A DNA stretch of 64,000 bases from contig NZ_RJKL01000001.1 in assembly GCF_003751945.1 (NCBI RefSeq), forward strand, positions 5,084,001-5,148,000. Reading direction: 5' to 3'. This document shows, one piece after another, positions 1 through 8,201 of this stretch (position 1 is the first letter of the stretch; each line of letters opens with the position of its first letter). The DNA comes from Couchioplanes caeruleus. GTDB taxonomy: Bacteria; Actinomycetota; Actinomycetes; Mycobacteriales; Micromonosporaceae. The translations under genes and the position numbers were made by a program. The notes under the pieces were generated by a model. The model was not told the DNA's origin and did not search any database. It saw nothing but the letters and a program-made list of their open reading frames with translations.

Positions 1-41
1 TCACCGTAGGCGAGTCGGCCGCGGCCATCGACGCCGGCTGA
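1..41 (+). CDS. Possible 3' end of an upstream gene (partial)
   Basis: An open frame enters from the left window edge (codons from base 3) and ends at a TGA at 39-41. The visible tail reads TVGESAAAIDAG. Only twelve residues are seen, so no family can be named. It is called because the frame runs uninterrupted and uses G/C third positions. It could equally be chance. Confidence 0.3.
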   Translation, partial: TVGESAAAIDAG

Positions 42-104
42 TCGACCTGGTCGCGGATGGCCGTCGCTGCTCCGTGAGCGATTCCGCATGGCAGGATCTC
101 GGTT

Positions 105-938
105 ATGACCGGGACTTTGATCACTGTCGCGCCCACCGGCGCGGAGAGCAGCAAGGCGGACGTACCAGCGCTGCCTGTGACGATCGATGAGCTTGTGGCG
201 ACCGCCAAGGAGTGCGAGGCGCTGGGCGCGGCGATCATCCACGTCCACATCCGGGACGACGCGGCCGAGCCGACCCTCGACCAGGGCCGGCTTCGGGACA
301 CCGTGGCCGCGCTGCGGCAGTCCACCGACCTGATCATCCAGCTCTCCTCGGGCGGGGCCGTCACCGATCCCGAGTCGGACCGGCTGGCCGTGCTCGACGC
401 GCGCCCGGAGATGGCCTCCTGCACGATGGGCACGGTCAACTTCGGCGACGGCGTCTTCATGAACCGCGCGGGGTTCATCGTCGACCTGCACACCCGGATG
501 CAGGAGCGGGGCATCGTCCCCGAGTACGAGATCTTCGACCTGGGCCAACTCACCAGCCTGCAGCGCCTGCTCGACAAGCACGGCCTGCCGTTCGGCGGGC
601 ATGTGCACGTGGACCTCGTGATGGGCGTGCCGGGCGGCATGCCGGGCACCGCGGAGGCGCTGGTCGCCTGCCACCGCGCGATCCGGGACCTGCCCGAGGG
701 CACGACGTTCTCCGCCACCGGCATCGGGCGCAGCACGATCGCGGTCATGCTCGCGTCGCTGTCGGCCGGCGGTCACCTGCGGGTCGGCATGGAGGACACC
801 ATCACGTACGCCAGGGGCCAGGCGGTCGAGTCGAACATGCAGCTCGTCGCGCGGGCGGTCGGGTTCGCCCAGCTCGCCCAGCGCCCGCCGCTGAGCACCG
901 CGGAGGCGCGCGCGCTGCTCGGCGTACCGGCTCGATGA
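105..938 (+). CDS. BKACE family (beta-keto acid cleavage enzyme, DUF849)
   Basis: This 277-residue protein belongs to the zinc-dependent beta-keto acid cleavage family, whose founding member Kce cleaves 3-keto-5-aminohexanoate with acetyl-CoA in lysine fermentation. The zinc-ligand motif HVHIRDD lies at residues 46-52, and a second conserved block GGHVHVDLVMG near residue 165. Length matches the family. The family acts on many beta-keto acids, so the substrate cannot be read from sequence. Its stop overlaps the start of the next gene (ATGA), so the two are translationally coupled. The pairing with an asparaginase-like amidohydrolase suggests a role in amino-acid or amide catabolism, which is inference. 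Confidence 0.85.
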   Translation: MTGTLITVAPTGAESSKADVPALPVTIDELVATAKECEALGAAIIHVHIRDDAAEPTLDQGRLRDTVAALRQSTDLIIQLSSGGAVTDPESDRLAVLDARPEMASCTMGTVNFGDGVFMNRAGFIVDLHTRMQERGIVPEYEIFDLGQLTSLQRLLDKHGLPFGGHVHVDLVMGVPGGMPGTAEALVACHRAIRDLPEGTTFSATGIGRSTIAVMLASLSAGGHLRVGMEDTITYARGQAVESNMQLVARAVGFAQLAQRPPLSTAEARALLGVPAR

Positions 939-1867
939 TCCTCGCGGAGGTCGTGCGTTCGGGCTTCGTGGAGGGCATCCATCACGGTTCGGTGGTAGTG
1001 CTCGACGCCTCCGGTGCGGTGGTCTCCTCGGCGGGCGACGTGACGGGCCCGATGTTCCCCCGTTCCTCGAACAAGCCGATGCAGACCGTGGGCATGCTGC
1101 GGGCGGGGCTGCGCACCGACGACCCCGCGGACCTCGCGCTGATCAGCGGCAGCCATTCCGGCGAGCCGTTCCACGTCGACCGGGTCCGCTCGATCCTGCG
1201 TACGGCCGGCCTCACCGAGGACGCCCTGCTCTGCCCGGAGGACCTGCCGCTCGCCGAGAGTGCCCGGCATGCCGTGATCGTCGCGGGCGGTGCCGGGAAG
1301 CGGGTCTACATGAACTGCTCCGGCAAGCACGCCGGCATGCTGGCCACCTGCGTGGTCAACGGCTGGCCGCTGGACGACTACCGGGACGCCAAGCACCCGC
1401 TGCAGGGCGTCCTGGCCGAGGCCGTGACGGACCTGGCCGGCGAGCCGATCGCCGCGACCGGCATCGACGGCTGCGGCGCGCCGGTCTTCGGTTTCTCCCT
1501 GACCGCGCTGGCCCGGGGTTTCCACCGGCTGGCCGCGGCGCCGGACGGGCCCGAGCGCGCGGTGGCCGACGCCATCCGGGCGCATCCGGAGCTGGTGGCC
1601 GGGACCGGTCAGGACGACACGCTGTTGATGCGCGGCGTGCCCGGCCTGCTGGCCAAGGGTGGCGCCGAGGGGGTCGTGGCCGTGGCGGTGCCGGGTGCCG
1701 GCGCGGTGGCCATCAAGATCGCCGACGGCGGGATGCGGGCGCGGACGCCGGTGCTGGTCTCGGCGCTGCGCCGGCTCGGCGTCGATGCTCCCGTCCTGGA
1801 CGAGCTGGCCACCGTGCCGCTGCTGGGTGGCGGCGTCCGGGTCGGCGAGGTGCGCGCGGCCTGGTGA
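935..1867 (+). CDS. L-asparaginase II family protein
   Basis: A 310-residue protein of the L-asparaginase II family (type described in Rhizobium etli), which is unrelated to the E. coli AnsA/AnsB fold and hydrolyses asparagine to aspartate and ammonia. Family-like motifs are RSSNKP (about residue 49), NCSGKHAGML (about 130), DGCGAPVF (about 175) and GTGQDDT (about 223). The frame is open further upstream, but that stretch is only the shadow of the preceding gene. The ATG at 935, which overlaps the previous stop as ATGA, gives the family-typical N-terminus MILAEVVRSGFVEG. No signal peptide is seen, so it is probably cytoplasmic. Confidence 0.85.
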   Translation: MILAEVVRSGFVEGIHHGSVVVLDASGAVVSSAGDVTGPMFPRSSNKPMQTVGMLRAGLRTDDPADLALISGSHSGEPFHVDRVRSILRTAGLTEDALLCPEDLPLAESARHAVIVAGGAGKRVYMNCSGKHAGMLATCVVNGWPLDDYRDAKHPLQGVLAEAVTDLAGEPIAATGIDGCGAPVFGFSLTALARGFHRLAAAPDGPERAVADAIRAHPELVAGTGQDDTLLMRGVPGLLAKGGAEGVVAVAVPGAGAVAIKIADGGMRARTPVLVSALRRLGVDAPVLDELATVPLLGGGVRVGEVRAAW

Positions 1868-1877
1868 CCCGGTTCAC

Positions 1878-1914
1878 GCTAACTCTTGCAAGCGTTTTGC
1901 TTGCAACAGTTAGC
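1878..1914. repeat. Near-perfect 16-bp inverted repeat over the promoter of the XRE gene
   Basis: The arms at 1878-1893 (GCTAACTCTTGCAAGC) and 1899-1914 (GCTTGCAACAGTTAGC) pair with one mismatch around a 5-base GTTTT spacer. The right arm contains the TTGCAA that would serve as the -35 box of the following gene. The position suits an operator for the downstream HTH protein (autoregulation). It could also act as a hairpin ending the asparaginase transcript, which stops 11 bases before it. Confidence 0.7.
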
Positions 1915-1929
1915 ACCTCGGGCTACCTT
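1901..1929 (+). promoter_or_regulatory. Candidate promoter for the XRE regulator, leaderless
   Basis: A -35-like TTGCAA (1901-1906) is followed after 17 bases by a -10-like TACCTT (1924-1929). Transcription would begin about seven bases later, at the GTG start at 1937, giving a leaderless mRNA. No ribosome binding site precedes that GTG, which agrees. Confidence 0.5.
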
Positions 1930-1936
1930 CGTAGGC

Positions 1937-2455
1937 GTGGCCACACCCAAGGATCTGCCCCAGGACATCGGCTCGTTCATCCGAGACCTGCGGCAGACCG
2001 CGAAGATCTCGCTCCGGCAGCTCGCCGACAAGGCGGGCGTGAGCAACCCGTACCTGAGCCAGATCGAGCGGGGCCTGCGCAAGCCCAGCGCCGAGGTGCT
2101 GCAGCAACTGGCCAGCGCGCTGCGGGTGTCGACGCCCGCGATGTACCTGCGCGCCGGCCTGCTTGACGGTGAGGGCCAGCAGGGAGTGCTGGCCGCCATC
2201 GCGGTCGATCCCGATCTGACGATCGCGCAGAAGCAGTCGCTGTCGCAGATCTACGAGACGTTCCGCAACGAGAACGCCCGCCACGCCCCCGCGGCCGACG
2301 CGGCCGGCGACCCGACGCCGGAGCAGGGCGAGGCGGAGGTCCCCGACGAGGACGAGGCGCTCCAGGCCGTCGTGCGCGACATCGCCGTCGCCGAGGGCGG
2401 CCGGGCACCTGCTCCGGAGACCGCGAAGACCCCGACCACTCAGCCCGAGGAGTAG
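1937..2455 (+). CDS. XRE-family transcriptional regulator (hbhA-linked)
   Basis: A 172-residue protein with an N-terminal helix-turn-helix of the Xre/Cro type at about residues 13-66 (SLRQLADKAGVSNPYLSQIE is the recognition region) and an acidic, probably disordered C-terminal third rich in Glu, Ala and Pro. An ATG at 1886 lies inside the palindrome. The GTG at 1937 is preferred because the HTH begins soon after it and a promoter places the transcript start there. It lies 3 bases before the hbhA-like gene. The order XRE-hbhA-DUF2516 matches, as I recall, Mycobacterium tuberculosis Rv0474-Rv0475-Rv0476. It probably regulates itself and the downstream gene through the palindrome. Confidence 0.85.
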   Translation: MATPKDLPQDIGSFIRDLRQTAKISLRQLADKAGVSNPYLSQIERGLRKPSAEVLQQLASALRVSTPAMYLRAGLLDGEGQQGVLAAIAVDPDLTIAQKQSLSQIYETFRNENARHAPAADAAGDPTPEQGEAEVPDEDEALQAVVRDIAVAEGGRAPAPETAKTPTTQPEE

Positions 2456-2458
2456 GAC

Positions 2459-2929
2459 ATGACCGAGCAGACCAAGACCCGCATTCCCGCGCCGCTCTAC
2501 GCCGCCGCCGGCGCCGGTGACCTCGCCTGGCAGGAGCTGCGCAAGCTCCCCGCCGTGGTCAGCGAGCTCAGCGACCGCGCCGTCGCCTCGCTGAAGGTGG
2601 CGAACGACACCGCCGGCAGCACCGCCACGTCCTTGAAGGACAAGGCCGCCACCACCGACTTCGACAAGCTCCGCAGCACCGCCACGGCGAGCGCGGTGCA
2701 CTTCGCCCAGCTCGCGCAGGAGCGGGCCGTCGCCGTCTACACCTCGCTCGTCGCGCGCGGCGAGCGGGTCGTCGGCACCGGTGTCGTGGAGGCCGCCGAG
2801 GTGGTCAACGCCGACATCGAGACCACCGAGGAGCCGAAGGCCGTCGAGGCCGCCGAGGCCGCCGACGCCGCCTCCGCTCCCGCGCCGAAGCCCCGCAAGC
2901 GGGCCGCCGCCCGTCCGGCCGGCAACTGA
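2459..2929 (+). CDS. hbhA: HbhA-like heparin-binding hemagglutinin homologue
   Basis: A 156-residue Ala/Lys-rich protein with a long helical, coiled-coil-like middle (residues about 15-110) and a C-terminal Ala/Pro tail ending in a basic KPRKRAAARPAGN stretch. Mycobacterial HbhA has the same build: an N-terminal coiled coil and a Lys/Ala/Pro tail that binds glycosaminoglycans. Here the basic tail is much shorter than in mycobacteria, so adhesion is not assured. A structural or membrane-associated role is as likely. Start ATG at 2459, with a purine-rich GAGGAGTAGGAC just upstream. There is no signal peptide. A perfect hairpin follows. Confidence 0.7.
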   Translation: MTEQTKTRIPAPLYAAAGAGDLAWQELRKLPAVVSELSDRAVASLKVANDTAGSTATSLKDKAATTDFDKLRSTATASAVHFAQLAQERAVAVYTSLVARGERVVGTGVVEAAEVVNADIETTEEPKAVEAAEAADAASAPAPKPRKRAAARPAGN

Positions 2930-2953
2930 CGCGCACCACGACATCCGAATGAT

Positions 2954-2985
2954 CCGCAGGCCCCGGTGAAAGCCGGGGCCTGCGG
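2954..2985 (+). terminator. Hairpin terminator after hbhA
   Basis: A perfect 13-bp stem, CCGCAGGCCCCGG (2954-2966) with CCGGGGCCTGCGG (2973-2985), closes a TGAAAG loop 24 bases after the hbhA stop. No T-tract follows, as is common in GC-rich actinobacteria. Confidence 0.75.
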
Positions 2986-2987
2986 CA

Positions 2988-2993
2988 TAGACT
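2988..2993 (+). promoter_or_regulatory. -10-like box for the DUF2516 gene, leaderless
   Basis: TAGACT at 2988-2993 lies seven bases before the ATG at 3001 and no ribosome binding site is visible, so transcription may start at the A of the start codon. The -35 region would fall inside the hairpin and is not recognisable. Confidence 0.35.
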
Positions 2994-3000
2994 GGCAATC

Positions 3001-3324
3001 ATGGTTTACAGCGCGCCCCCGATTTTCTACGACGACGTCGAGTTCCTGATCGCCTTCGTGGTCATGATCTTCTCGCTCGTGGTGCAGGCCGTCGCGCTCA
3101 TCCATTGCGTCACCCAGCGCGGTGACGGCTTCCAGGCGATCGGCACCCTGCCCAAGGGCGCGTGGCTGGCCATCCTCGCCGTGTGCATCGTGCTCACCCT
3201 GCTGGGCGGATACCGGGGCGCTACCGGCCTGTTCAGCCTCATCGGGGTCGCGGCCGCCCTGATCTATCTGCTCGACGTCCGGCCCGGCCTGCGCGACCTG
3301 TCGGACGGCAAGGGCTTCTGGTGA
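3001..3324 (+). CDS. DUF2516 family small membrane protein
   Basis: A 107-residue protein with about three hydrophobic segments (roughly residues 11-32, 50-66 and 70-88). It resembles the actinobacterial DUF2516 family, which sits directly behind hbhA in mycobacteria. Function is unknown. Its TGA overlaps a GTG that starts the next gene (GTGA), so the hydrolase is probably translated by coupling. Confidence 0.75.
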   Translation: MVYSAPPIFYDDVEFLIAFVVMIFSLVVQAVALIHCVTQRGDGFQAIGTLPKGAWLAILAVCIVLTLLGGYRGATGLFSLIGVAAALIYLLDVRPGLRDLSDGKGFW

Positions 3325-4208
3325 GACTCCGCCGGCCGCCCCCTCCCCAAGGCGGCCCGCGGACCCCGGGGCCGGGTCCGACCGCGCCGCGCACCGGCCG
3401 GCCCACGCTGCCCGCCCCGCGCACCGAGCTCGTCGACACCCCGCACGGCGTACGCCTGGAGCAGCTCGTCACCGGCGTCGGCGACCCGGTCACCGTGTTC
3501 GCCCATGGCATCGCCGGCGACCTGACCGGCACCCGCCCGCTGGGCGGCGGGGTGACCGGCCGCAAGGTCTTCTTCCACTTCCGCGGCCACGGCCGTTCCG
3601 GCGCACCGCCCGGGCCGTGGAGCTTCGCCGACCTCGCCGACGACCTGCGCGCCGTCGCCGATCAGGCCGGGGCGAGCCGGGCGCTCGGAGTCAGCATGGG
3701 TGCCGCCGCGCTGTGCCGGCTGCTCGCCGCCGATCCCGGCCGGTTCGAGCGGGCCGTCTTCTACCTGCCCGCGCCGCTGGACGGCGTGCGTCCCCGGGCG
3801 GCCGAGGAGCGGCTCGCACGCCTGCTCGCCGCGGTGGAGTCGGGGGAGGCCGCCGCGGTGGCGGAGGCCGTCGAGCCGGAGCTCCCCCGAGCCGTACGGG
3901 ACACCCCGGCAGGCTGGAGCTACCTGCGCCAGCGCGTCGAGCAGTTGCTCCGCGACGGGTTGGCCCCGGAGCTCGAGACGGTGTGGCGGGAGCCCGCGGT
4001 CGCCGACGAGGGGCTGCTGCGGGCGTGGGAGGGAAGGGCGCTGGTGATCGGCTGCGTCGGCGACGCGCTGCACCCGGCGGCCTGGGCGCAACGCCTGGCC
4101 GACCTCCTGCCCGGGGCGCGGCTGCACGTGTACGACAGCCCGGCGGTGCTGTGGACCCACCGCCGCGAGCTGCGGGAGCGGATCTCCGAGTTTCTGAACG
4201 AGGAGTGA
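3321..4208 (+). CDS. Alpha/beta hydrolase
   Basis: A 295-residue alpha/beta hydrolase-fold protein. The nucleophile elbow is GVSMGAA (GxSxG form), with the catalytic Ser at about residue 130. An HGI block near residue 66 is the oxyanion region, and the FHFRGHGRS segment is the usual loop after strand 4. The frame is open far upstream, but the GTG at 3321, overlapping the DUF2516 stop, is the best start. The first 35 residues are Pro/Arg-rich and probably disordered. No signal peptide is evident. Substrate is unknown. It ends 4 bases from a convergent gene. Confidence 0.75.
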   Translation: MRLRRPPPPQGGPRTPGPGPTAPRTGRPTLPAPRTELVDTPHGVRLEQLVTGVGDPVTVFAHGIAGDLTGTRPLGGGVTGRKVFFHFRGHGRSGAPPGPWSFADLADDLRAVADQAGASRALGVSMGAAALCRLLAADPGRFERAVFYLPAPLDGVRPRAAEERLARLLAAVESGEAAAVAEAVEPELPRAVRDTPAGWSYLRQRVEQLLRDGLAPELETVWREPAVADEGLLRAWEGRALVIGCVGDALHPAAWAQRLADLLPGARLHVYDSPAVLWTHRRELRERISEFLNEE

Positions 4209-4212
4209 CCCG

Positions 4213-5235
4213 CTACCTGGTGAGCCTCTGCACCCGGTACTTGGGGCCGTTGGCGTTCCCGGCCCGGTCCAGGGCCGTGTAGTCGACCTCGAGGTAGTAG
4301 CCCTTGGACAGGCCGGCGACCTTGACCTTCCACACGCCGGCCGAGCTCACCGGTACCCATTTGATGGCGGCCGCCGGGATCCTCGTGGCGCCCTCGGTGT
4401 ACCTGATCCACTCGGACCTCGAGAAGTGGTAGTAGTACTCCTTCGCACCCTTCCACTTCCAGAGCTGGACGCCGACCGCGTCCATGCCGGTCTGGGCGTC
4501 CTTGGCGGTGCCCTGGACGGTCTTCCAGGAGGAGGCCTTCGTCGGGCTGATCGGCACCTTCAGGCTGGAGCTGGGCTTGGCCGTGTCCGCGCGCAGCGAG
4601 TAGGTGCCGGCCGGCTTGGTGACGCGGCCCTGCGCGTTCTCCAGGGTGACGCTGGCGGTGTACGTCCCGAACGCGTAATGGTGCTTGACCGACGTCCGCG
4701 TGCGCTGGACCAGGCTGGTGTTGCCGTCGCCCCAGTTCACCCAGAGCCGGGTGGTCTCGGCGGGCACGCCCGAGAGCTGGAGGGTGGCCTCGTGGCCGCC
4801 GCCCGGCCAGGTCCAGTTCCACGCCGGGTTGAACTTGAACGTGCCGCCCGCGGCGGCGACGGTCACGACCGAGGTGGCATTGAGAAGCGTGCCCGGCGTC
4901 GTGGCGCCGTCGTCGGTCAGCGTCACCCTGACGGTGTAGCTGCCGGCCGCCGCGTAGCTGTGGGTGGCCTTGGCGCCCTCGAGGTCCGAGGAGGTGGAGT
5001 CGCCCCAGTCGACCGTGATCCGCGGCGCCGTCTCCGGGGTGCCGTCCTCGAGGGCGGCCTGGGTGAGCGTGACCTGCTGCCCGGCCCAGATGCTCGTGCT
5101 GTCGAGGCGGTAGGTGCCCGAGATGGCGCCCTCCGCCCGGGCCGCAGAGCCCGGCATGCCGGCACCGGCGACCGTGCCGGCGCCAAGGGCGAGGGTCAGC
5201 AGTGCGGCGAGGATGCGCGGTCGTCCGGTGGTCAT
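4213..5235 (-). CDS. Secreted protein with PKD-like domains
   Basis: A 340-residue exported protein. Residues 1-34 form a signal peptide (Arg near the N-terminus, hydrophobic LAALLTLALGAGTVAGA core, Ala-rich cleavage region). Two PKD-like beta-sandwich repeats follow, each with the WGD motif and an aromatic G-x-Y-T-x-x-V-T-L ending: VDWGDSTS near residue 75 and VNWGDGNTS near 165. The C-terminal third resembles an Ig-like module with a repeated Trp/Lys pattern. There is no catalytic domain, so binding or surface structure is the likely role. It stands alone, with its own candidate promoter upstream. Confidence 0.75.
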   Translation of the reverse strand: MTTGRPRILAALLTLALGAGTVAGAGMPGSAARAEGAISGTYRLDSTSIWAGQQVTLTQAALEDGTPETAPRITVDWGDSTSSDLEGAKATHSYAAAGSYTVRVTLTDDGATTPGTLLNATSVVTVAAAGGTFKFNPAWNWTWPGGGHEATLQLSGVPAETTRLWVNWGDGNTSLVQRTRTSVKHHYAFGTYTASVTLENAQGRVTKPAGTYSLRADTAKPSSSLKVPISPTKASSWKTVQGTAKDAQTGMDAVGVQLWKWKGAKEYYYHFSRSEWIRYTEGATRIPAAAIKWVPVSSAGVWKVKVAGLSKGYYLEVDYTALDRAGNANGPKYRVQRLTR

Positions 5236-5278
5236 CTCTCTCCCCAGGAAGGTGCCCGCAATGGAGGCGAGCCGGTGG

Positions 5279-5308
5279 ACCGTACCGGTTTGGGGCGATC
5301 GTGATCAA
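5279..5308 (-). promoter_or_regulatory. Candidate promoter for the PKD-domain gene
   Basis: On the minus strand TTGATC (5308-5303) is followed after 18 bases by TACGGT (5284-5279), about 44 bases before the ATG at 5235. It is a fair match to a housekeeping promoter, but unproven. Confidence 0.35.
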
Positions 5309-5382
5309 GCGAACTTGCGGTCAGTTCGGGATGACAGGTCTCACGCCGTAACCTTTCCGGCCCTTCGACCGGTGTTCATGGC

Positions 5383-5823
5383 GTGCGGCTATCCCCCAGA
5401 TCTGTCTTTTTCGGCATCGTCGCGCTCGGTCTGCCGTTCTCGGTCGCCGTCGGCTGGACCCTCGGTACGCCGGACGCTGCCCCGCCGTCCGCGAACGCAC
5501 CCGGCGGGGCGGGCGGCTTCGGCACCGCACCGGTGAAGGCCACCACCCCGGCGTCCGGGTCGGGCACGACGTGGGTGCCGCGCGCGCCGGAGCCGGTGTC
5601 CGTCGTGCAGTCGGTCGCGCCGAGTGCGCCACCGGGCGTCGCGGCGAGCTCCGCCGTACCGTCGTCGTCCGGATCCCCGGTGCCGACGCTGACGCTGCCG
5701 CCCGTGCCGACGCCCACCTCGATCTTCCAGCCGCCGTCGAGCCCCGTCGCGACGAGCGCCTCGCCCAGCCCCGAGCCGAGCACCGAGTCCTTCCGGCGGA
5801 GGTGGCTGGCCGAGAGGTCCTAA
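5383..5823 (+). CDS. Hypothetical membrane-anchored Pro/Ser-rich protein
   Basis: A 146-residue protein with one N-terminal hydrophobic segment (residues 8-26, VFFGIVALGLPFSVAVGW) and a low-complexity Pro/Ser/Ala/Thr-rich remainder ending in a short basic FRRRWLAERS tail. This looks like an exported, disordered, perhaps wall-spanning protein. The start is a GTG at 5383 with no clear ribosome binding site. The opposite strand is also open here, but the plus-strand reading has a believable export signal. The next gene begins 11 bases later. I recognise no family. Confidence 0.5.
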   Translation: MRLSPRSVFFGIVALGLPFSVAVGWTLGTPDAAPPSANAPGGAGGFGTAPVKATTPASGSGTTWVPRAPEPVSVVQSVAPSAPPGVAASSAVPSSSGSPVPTLTLPPVPTPTSIFQPPSSPVATSASPSPEPSTESFRRRWLAERS

Positions 5824-5834
5824 GCTGGCCGACT

Positions 5835-6662
5835 GTGAGCAACCCTTCGCTGCGCTCCACCGCCGCCCGCGGTGCGAGCGCGACCGGCGGTGCCCTGCGT
5901 GAGTTCCTCACCGGCGCCGCCCTGCTGGGCCGCGGCCTGGGCCTGGTGCTGAAAAGCCCGAGACTGCTGGGGCTGGGGCTGGTGCCGGCCGTGATCGCCG
6001 GCCTGCTGTACGGCGCCGCCCTGATCACCCTCGTCGCCTTCATCGGGGACCTGTCCGCGGCGGTGACCTGGTTCGCCGACGACTGGTCCCGGCTCTGGCG
6101 CGATCTGATCCGGCTTTTCGCCGGCGTGGCCCTGCTGGGCGTCGGCGGCCTGCTCGGCGTGCTCACCTTCACCGCGGTGACGCTGCTGATCGGGGACCCG
6201 TTCTACGAGAAGATCTCCAGCCTCGTCGAGAACCGCTACGGCGGCGTCCCGGACGAGGTCGAGGTGCCACTGTGGACCTCGCTCGGCCGCAGCCTGCGGG
6301 ATTCGCTGCGGCTGATCGGCCTCTCCATCCTGGTCGGCATCCCGCTGCTCGCGGCGGGCTTCCTCCCGGTGGTGGGTCAGACCGTGGTGCCCGTGGTCGG
6401 TGGCGCGGTCGCCGGCTGGCTGCTCGCCGTCGAGCTCACCGGCGTGCCGTTCCAGCGGCGGGACAAACGCCTGCGCGACCGCAGGGCCGCGCTGCGCACC
6501 CGGCGTCCGCTCGCGCTCGGCTTCGGCGTCGCCGTCTTCGTCTGCTTCCTGATTCCGCTGGGCGCAGTTCTGCTCATGCCGGCGGCCGTGGCGGGCGGGA
6601 CGCTGCTGTCCCGCAAGGTGCTCGGCCTTCCGGCCGACACGATCACCACGAAGCCTCTGTGA
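5835..6662 (+). CDS. EI24 domain-containing membrane protein (CysZ-like)
   Basis: A 275-residue protein with about four to six membrane segments and the EI24/CysZ-like signature region GDPFYEKISSLVENRYGG near residues 117-135. CysZ in enterobacteria helps sulfate uptake, while actinobacterial EI24 proteins are uncharacterised. The open frame begins earlier, but the GTG at 5835 gives a typical N-terminus and removes overlap with the preceding gene. Its TGA shares a base with the ATG of the next gene (TGATG), so the macrodomain gene is co-translated. Confidence 0.75.
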   Translation: MSNPSLRSTAARGASATGGALREFLTGAALLGRGLGLVLKSPRLLGLGLVPAVIAGLLYGAALITLVAFIGDLSAAVTWFADDWSRLWRDLIRLFAGVALLGVGGLLGVLTFTAVTLLIGDPFYEKISSLVENRYGGVPDEVEVPLWTSLGRSLRDSLRLIGLSILVGIPLLAAGFLPVVGQTVVPVVGGAVAGWLLAVELTGVPFQRRDKRLRDRRAALRTRRPLALGFGVAVFVCFLIPLGAVLLMPAAVAGGTLLSRKVLGLPADTITTKPL

Positions 6663-7177
6663 TGGACGTCGAACTCGTCGAGGGCGACATCACCGCCCAG
6701 GAGGTCGACGCGATCGTCAACGCGGCGAACTCGTCGTTGCTCGGCGGAGGCGGCGTCGACGGCGCGATCCACCGCAAGGGCGGCCCGGAGATCCTCGCCG
6801 CGACCCGGGCGCTGCGTGCCGGCCACTACGGCGGCGGACTGCCGACCGGGCAGGCGGTGGCGACAACGGCGGGCCGGCTGTCCGCCCGGTGGGTGGTGCA
6901 CACGGTGGGGCCGGTCTTCGACTACGCCGAGGACCGGTCGGCGCTGCTGCGGGCCTGCTATCAGAACTCGCTGCGGGTCGCGGACGAGCTGGGCGCCGCG
7001 TCGGTGGCGTTCCCGCTGATCTCGGCCGGGGTCTACCGGTGGCCGGTGGAGGACGCGGTGCGCCAGGCGCTGACCGTCCTGCGGACGGCGCAACCGGCGG
7101 GGGTGCGAACCATCCGGCTGGTGCTGTTCAGCGCCGAGACCGCCGAGACGGCGCGGCGGGTTGCGGCCGAGTTCTAA
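6662..7177 (+). CDS. Macrodomain protein (O-acetyl-ADP-ribose deacetylase-like)
   Basis: A 171-residue single macrodomain. The ADP-ribose binding signature NAANSSLLGGGGVDGAIH begins near residue 20 and a glycine-rich ISAGVYRWP loop lies near residue 120. Proteins of this size (YmdB type) remove acetyl from O-acetyl-ADP-ribose or ADP-ribose from proteins. The start ATG overlaps the EI24 stop by one base. A GTG three bases earlier is in frame and also possible. Convergent with the LacI gene, 3 bases apart. Confidence 0.9.
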   Translation: MDVELVEGDITAQEVDAIVNAANSSLLGGGGVDGAIHRKGGPEILAATRALRAGHYGGGLPTGQAVATTAGRLSARWVVHTVGPVFDYAEDRSALLRACYQNSLRVADELGAASVAFPLISAGVYRWPVEDAVRQALTVLRTAQPAGVRTIRLVLFSAETAETARRVAAEF

Positions 7178-7180
7178 GGG

Positions 7181-8197
7181 TCAGGCCGAGGCGCGCACGA
7201 CGAGTTCCGTGGGGAGGACCACGGCGGTCGGCACGTCGGCGCGGCCGTCGACCAGCCCGAGCATCTGACGGGCCATCGTGCGGCCCATGTCGACGATCGG
7301 CTGGCGTACGGTCGTCAGCGGCGGATCGCTGAGCCGGCTGATCTCGACGTCGTCGAAGCCGATCACCGCCACGTCCGCGGGGATGCGCCGGCCGGCCTCC
7401 TTCAGTGCCTGCAGCGCGCCGTGCGCCATCATGTCCGATGCCACGAAGACCGCGTCGAGGGCCGGGTCGCCGGCGAGCAGGCGGCGCATCGCCTGGATGC
7501 CCGACTCGCGGGTGAAGTCGCCCACCGCCACGTGCTCGCTCAGGCCCGCCTCGGCCAGCGCCGTACGGTATCCGGTCAGCCGGTCTATTCCCGCGACCAT
7601 GTCCTGCGGGCCGGCGATGGTGGCGATCCGGCGCCGGCCGTGGGTGAGCAGGTGGCGCACGGCGGCGGCCACCCCGCCGATGTGGTCCACGTCCACGTAC
7701 GGGACCGGCACCGGCGCCGGGTGCATCGGCCGGCCGCTGCACACCACCGGGATGCCGAGCCGGGCGAGCGTGCCCGGCAGCGGGTCCGTGCCGTGCATGG
7801 AGGCGAACATGACGCCGTCGACATGGCCCGCCATCGCATAGCGCTCGACGCGGCCGTGGCCCGCCGTCGACCCCGCCATCATCAGCACGAGCTGCTTGTC
7901 GGCGGCCTCGAGCTCCATGCTCACGCCGCGGATCACCGCCGGGAAGAACAGGTCGTCGGAGAACACCCGGCTGGCCGTCTCCGGCAGGATCAGCGCGATC
8001 GACTCCGTCCGCTGGGTCACCAGGCTCCGGGCCGCCTGGTTGGGGACGTACCCGAGCTCCTCGACGGCCTGGTGCACCGCGTCGCGGATCGCGACCGCGA
8101 CCGTCGTCGAGCCGTTCACCACGCGGGAGACCGTCGCGCGCGAAACGCCGGCCCGTCTGGCCACCGCTTCGAGGGTCGGCCGCTCCCGCGTCACCAT
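7181..8197 (-). CDS. LacI-family transcriptional regulator
   Basis: A 338-residue repressor with the LacI helix-turn-helix at residues 8-30 (LEAVARRAGVSRATVSRVVN), a hinge helix (YVPNQAARSLV) and a periplasmic-binding-protein-like sugar domain from about residue 65. It lies 4 bases downstream of the GH1 glucosidase gene on the same strand, so both form a bglB-lacI operon. It most likely represses that operon in the absence of a glucoside inducer. This is the usual arrangement, but the effector is not deducible. No sugar ABC transporter is adjacent. Confidence 0.9.
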   Translation of the reverse strand: MVTRERPTLEAVARRAGVSRATVSRVVNGSTTVAVAIRDAVHQAVEELGYVPNQAARSLVTQRTESIALILPETASRVFSDDLFFPAVIRGVSMELEAADKQLVLMMAGSTAGHGRVERYAMAGHVDGVMFASMHGTDPLPGTLARLGIPVVCSGRPMHPAPVPVPYVDVDHIGGVAAAVRHLLTHGRRRIATIAGPQDMVAGIDRLTGYRTALAEAGLSEHVAVGDFTRESGIQAMRRLLAGDPALDAVFVASDMMAHGALQALKEAGRRIPADVAVIGFDDVEISRLSDPPLTTVRQPIVDMGRTMARQMLGLVDGRADVPTAVVLPTELVVRASA

Positions 8198-8201
8198 CGG
8201 C

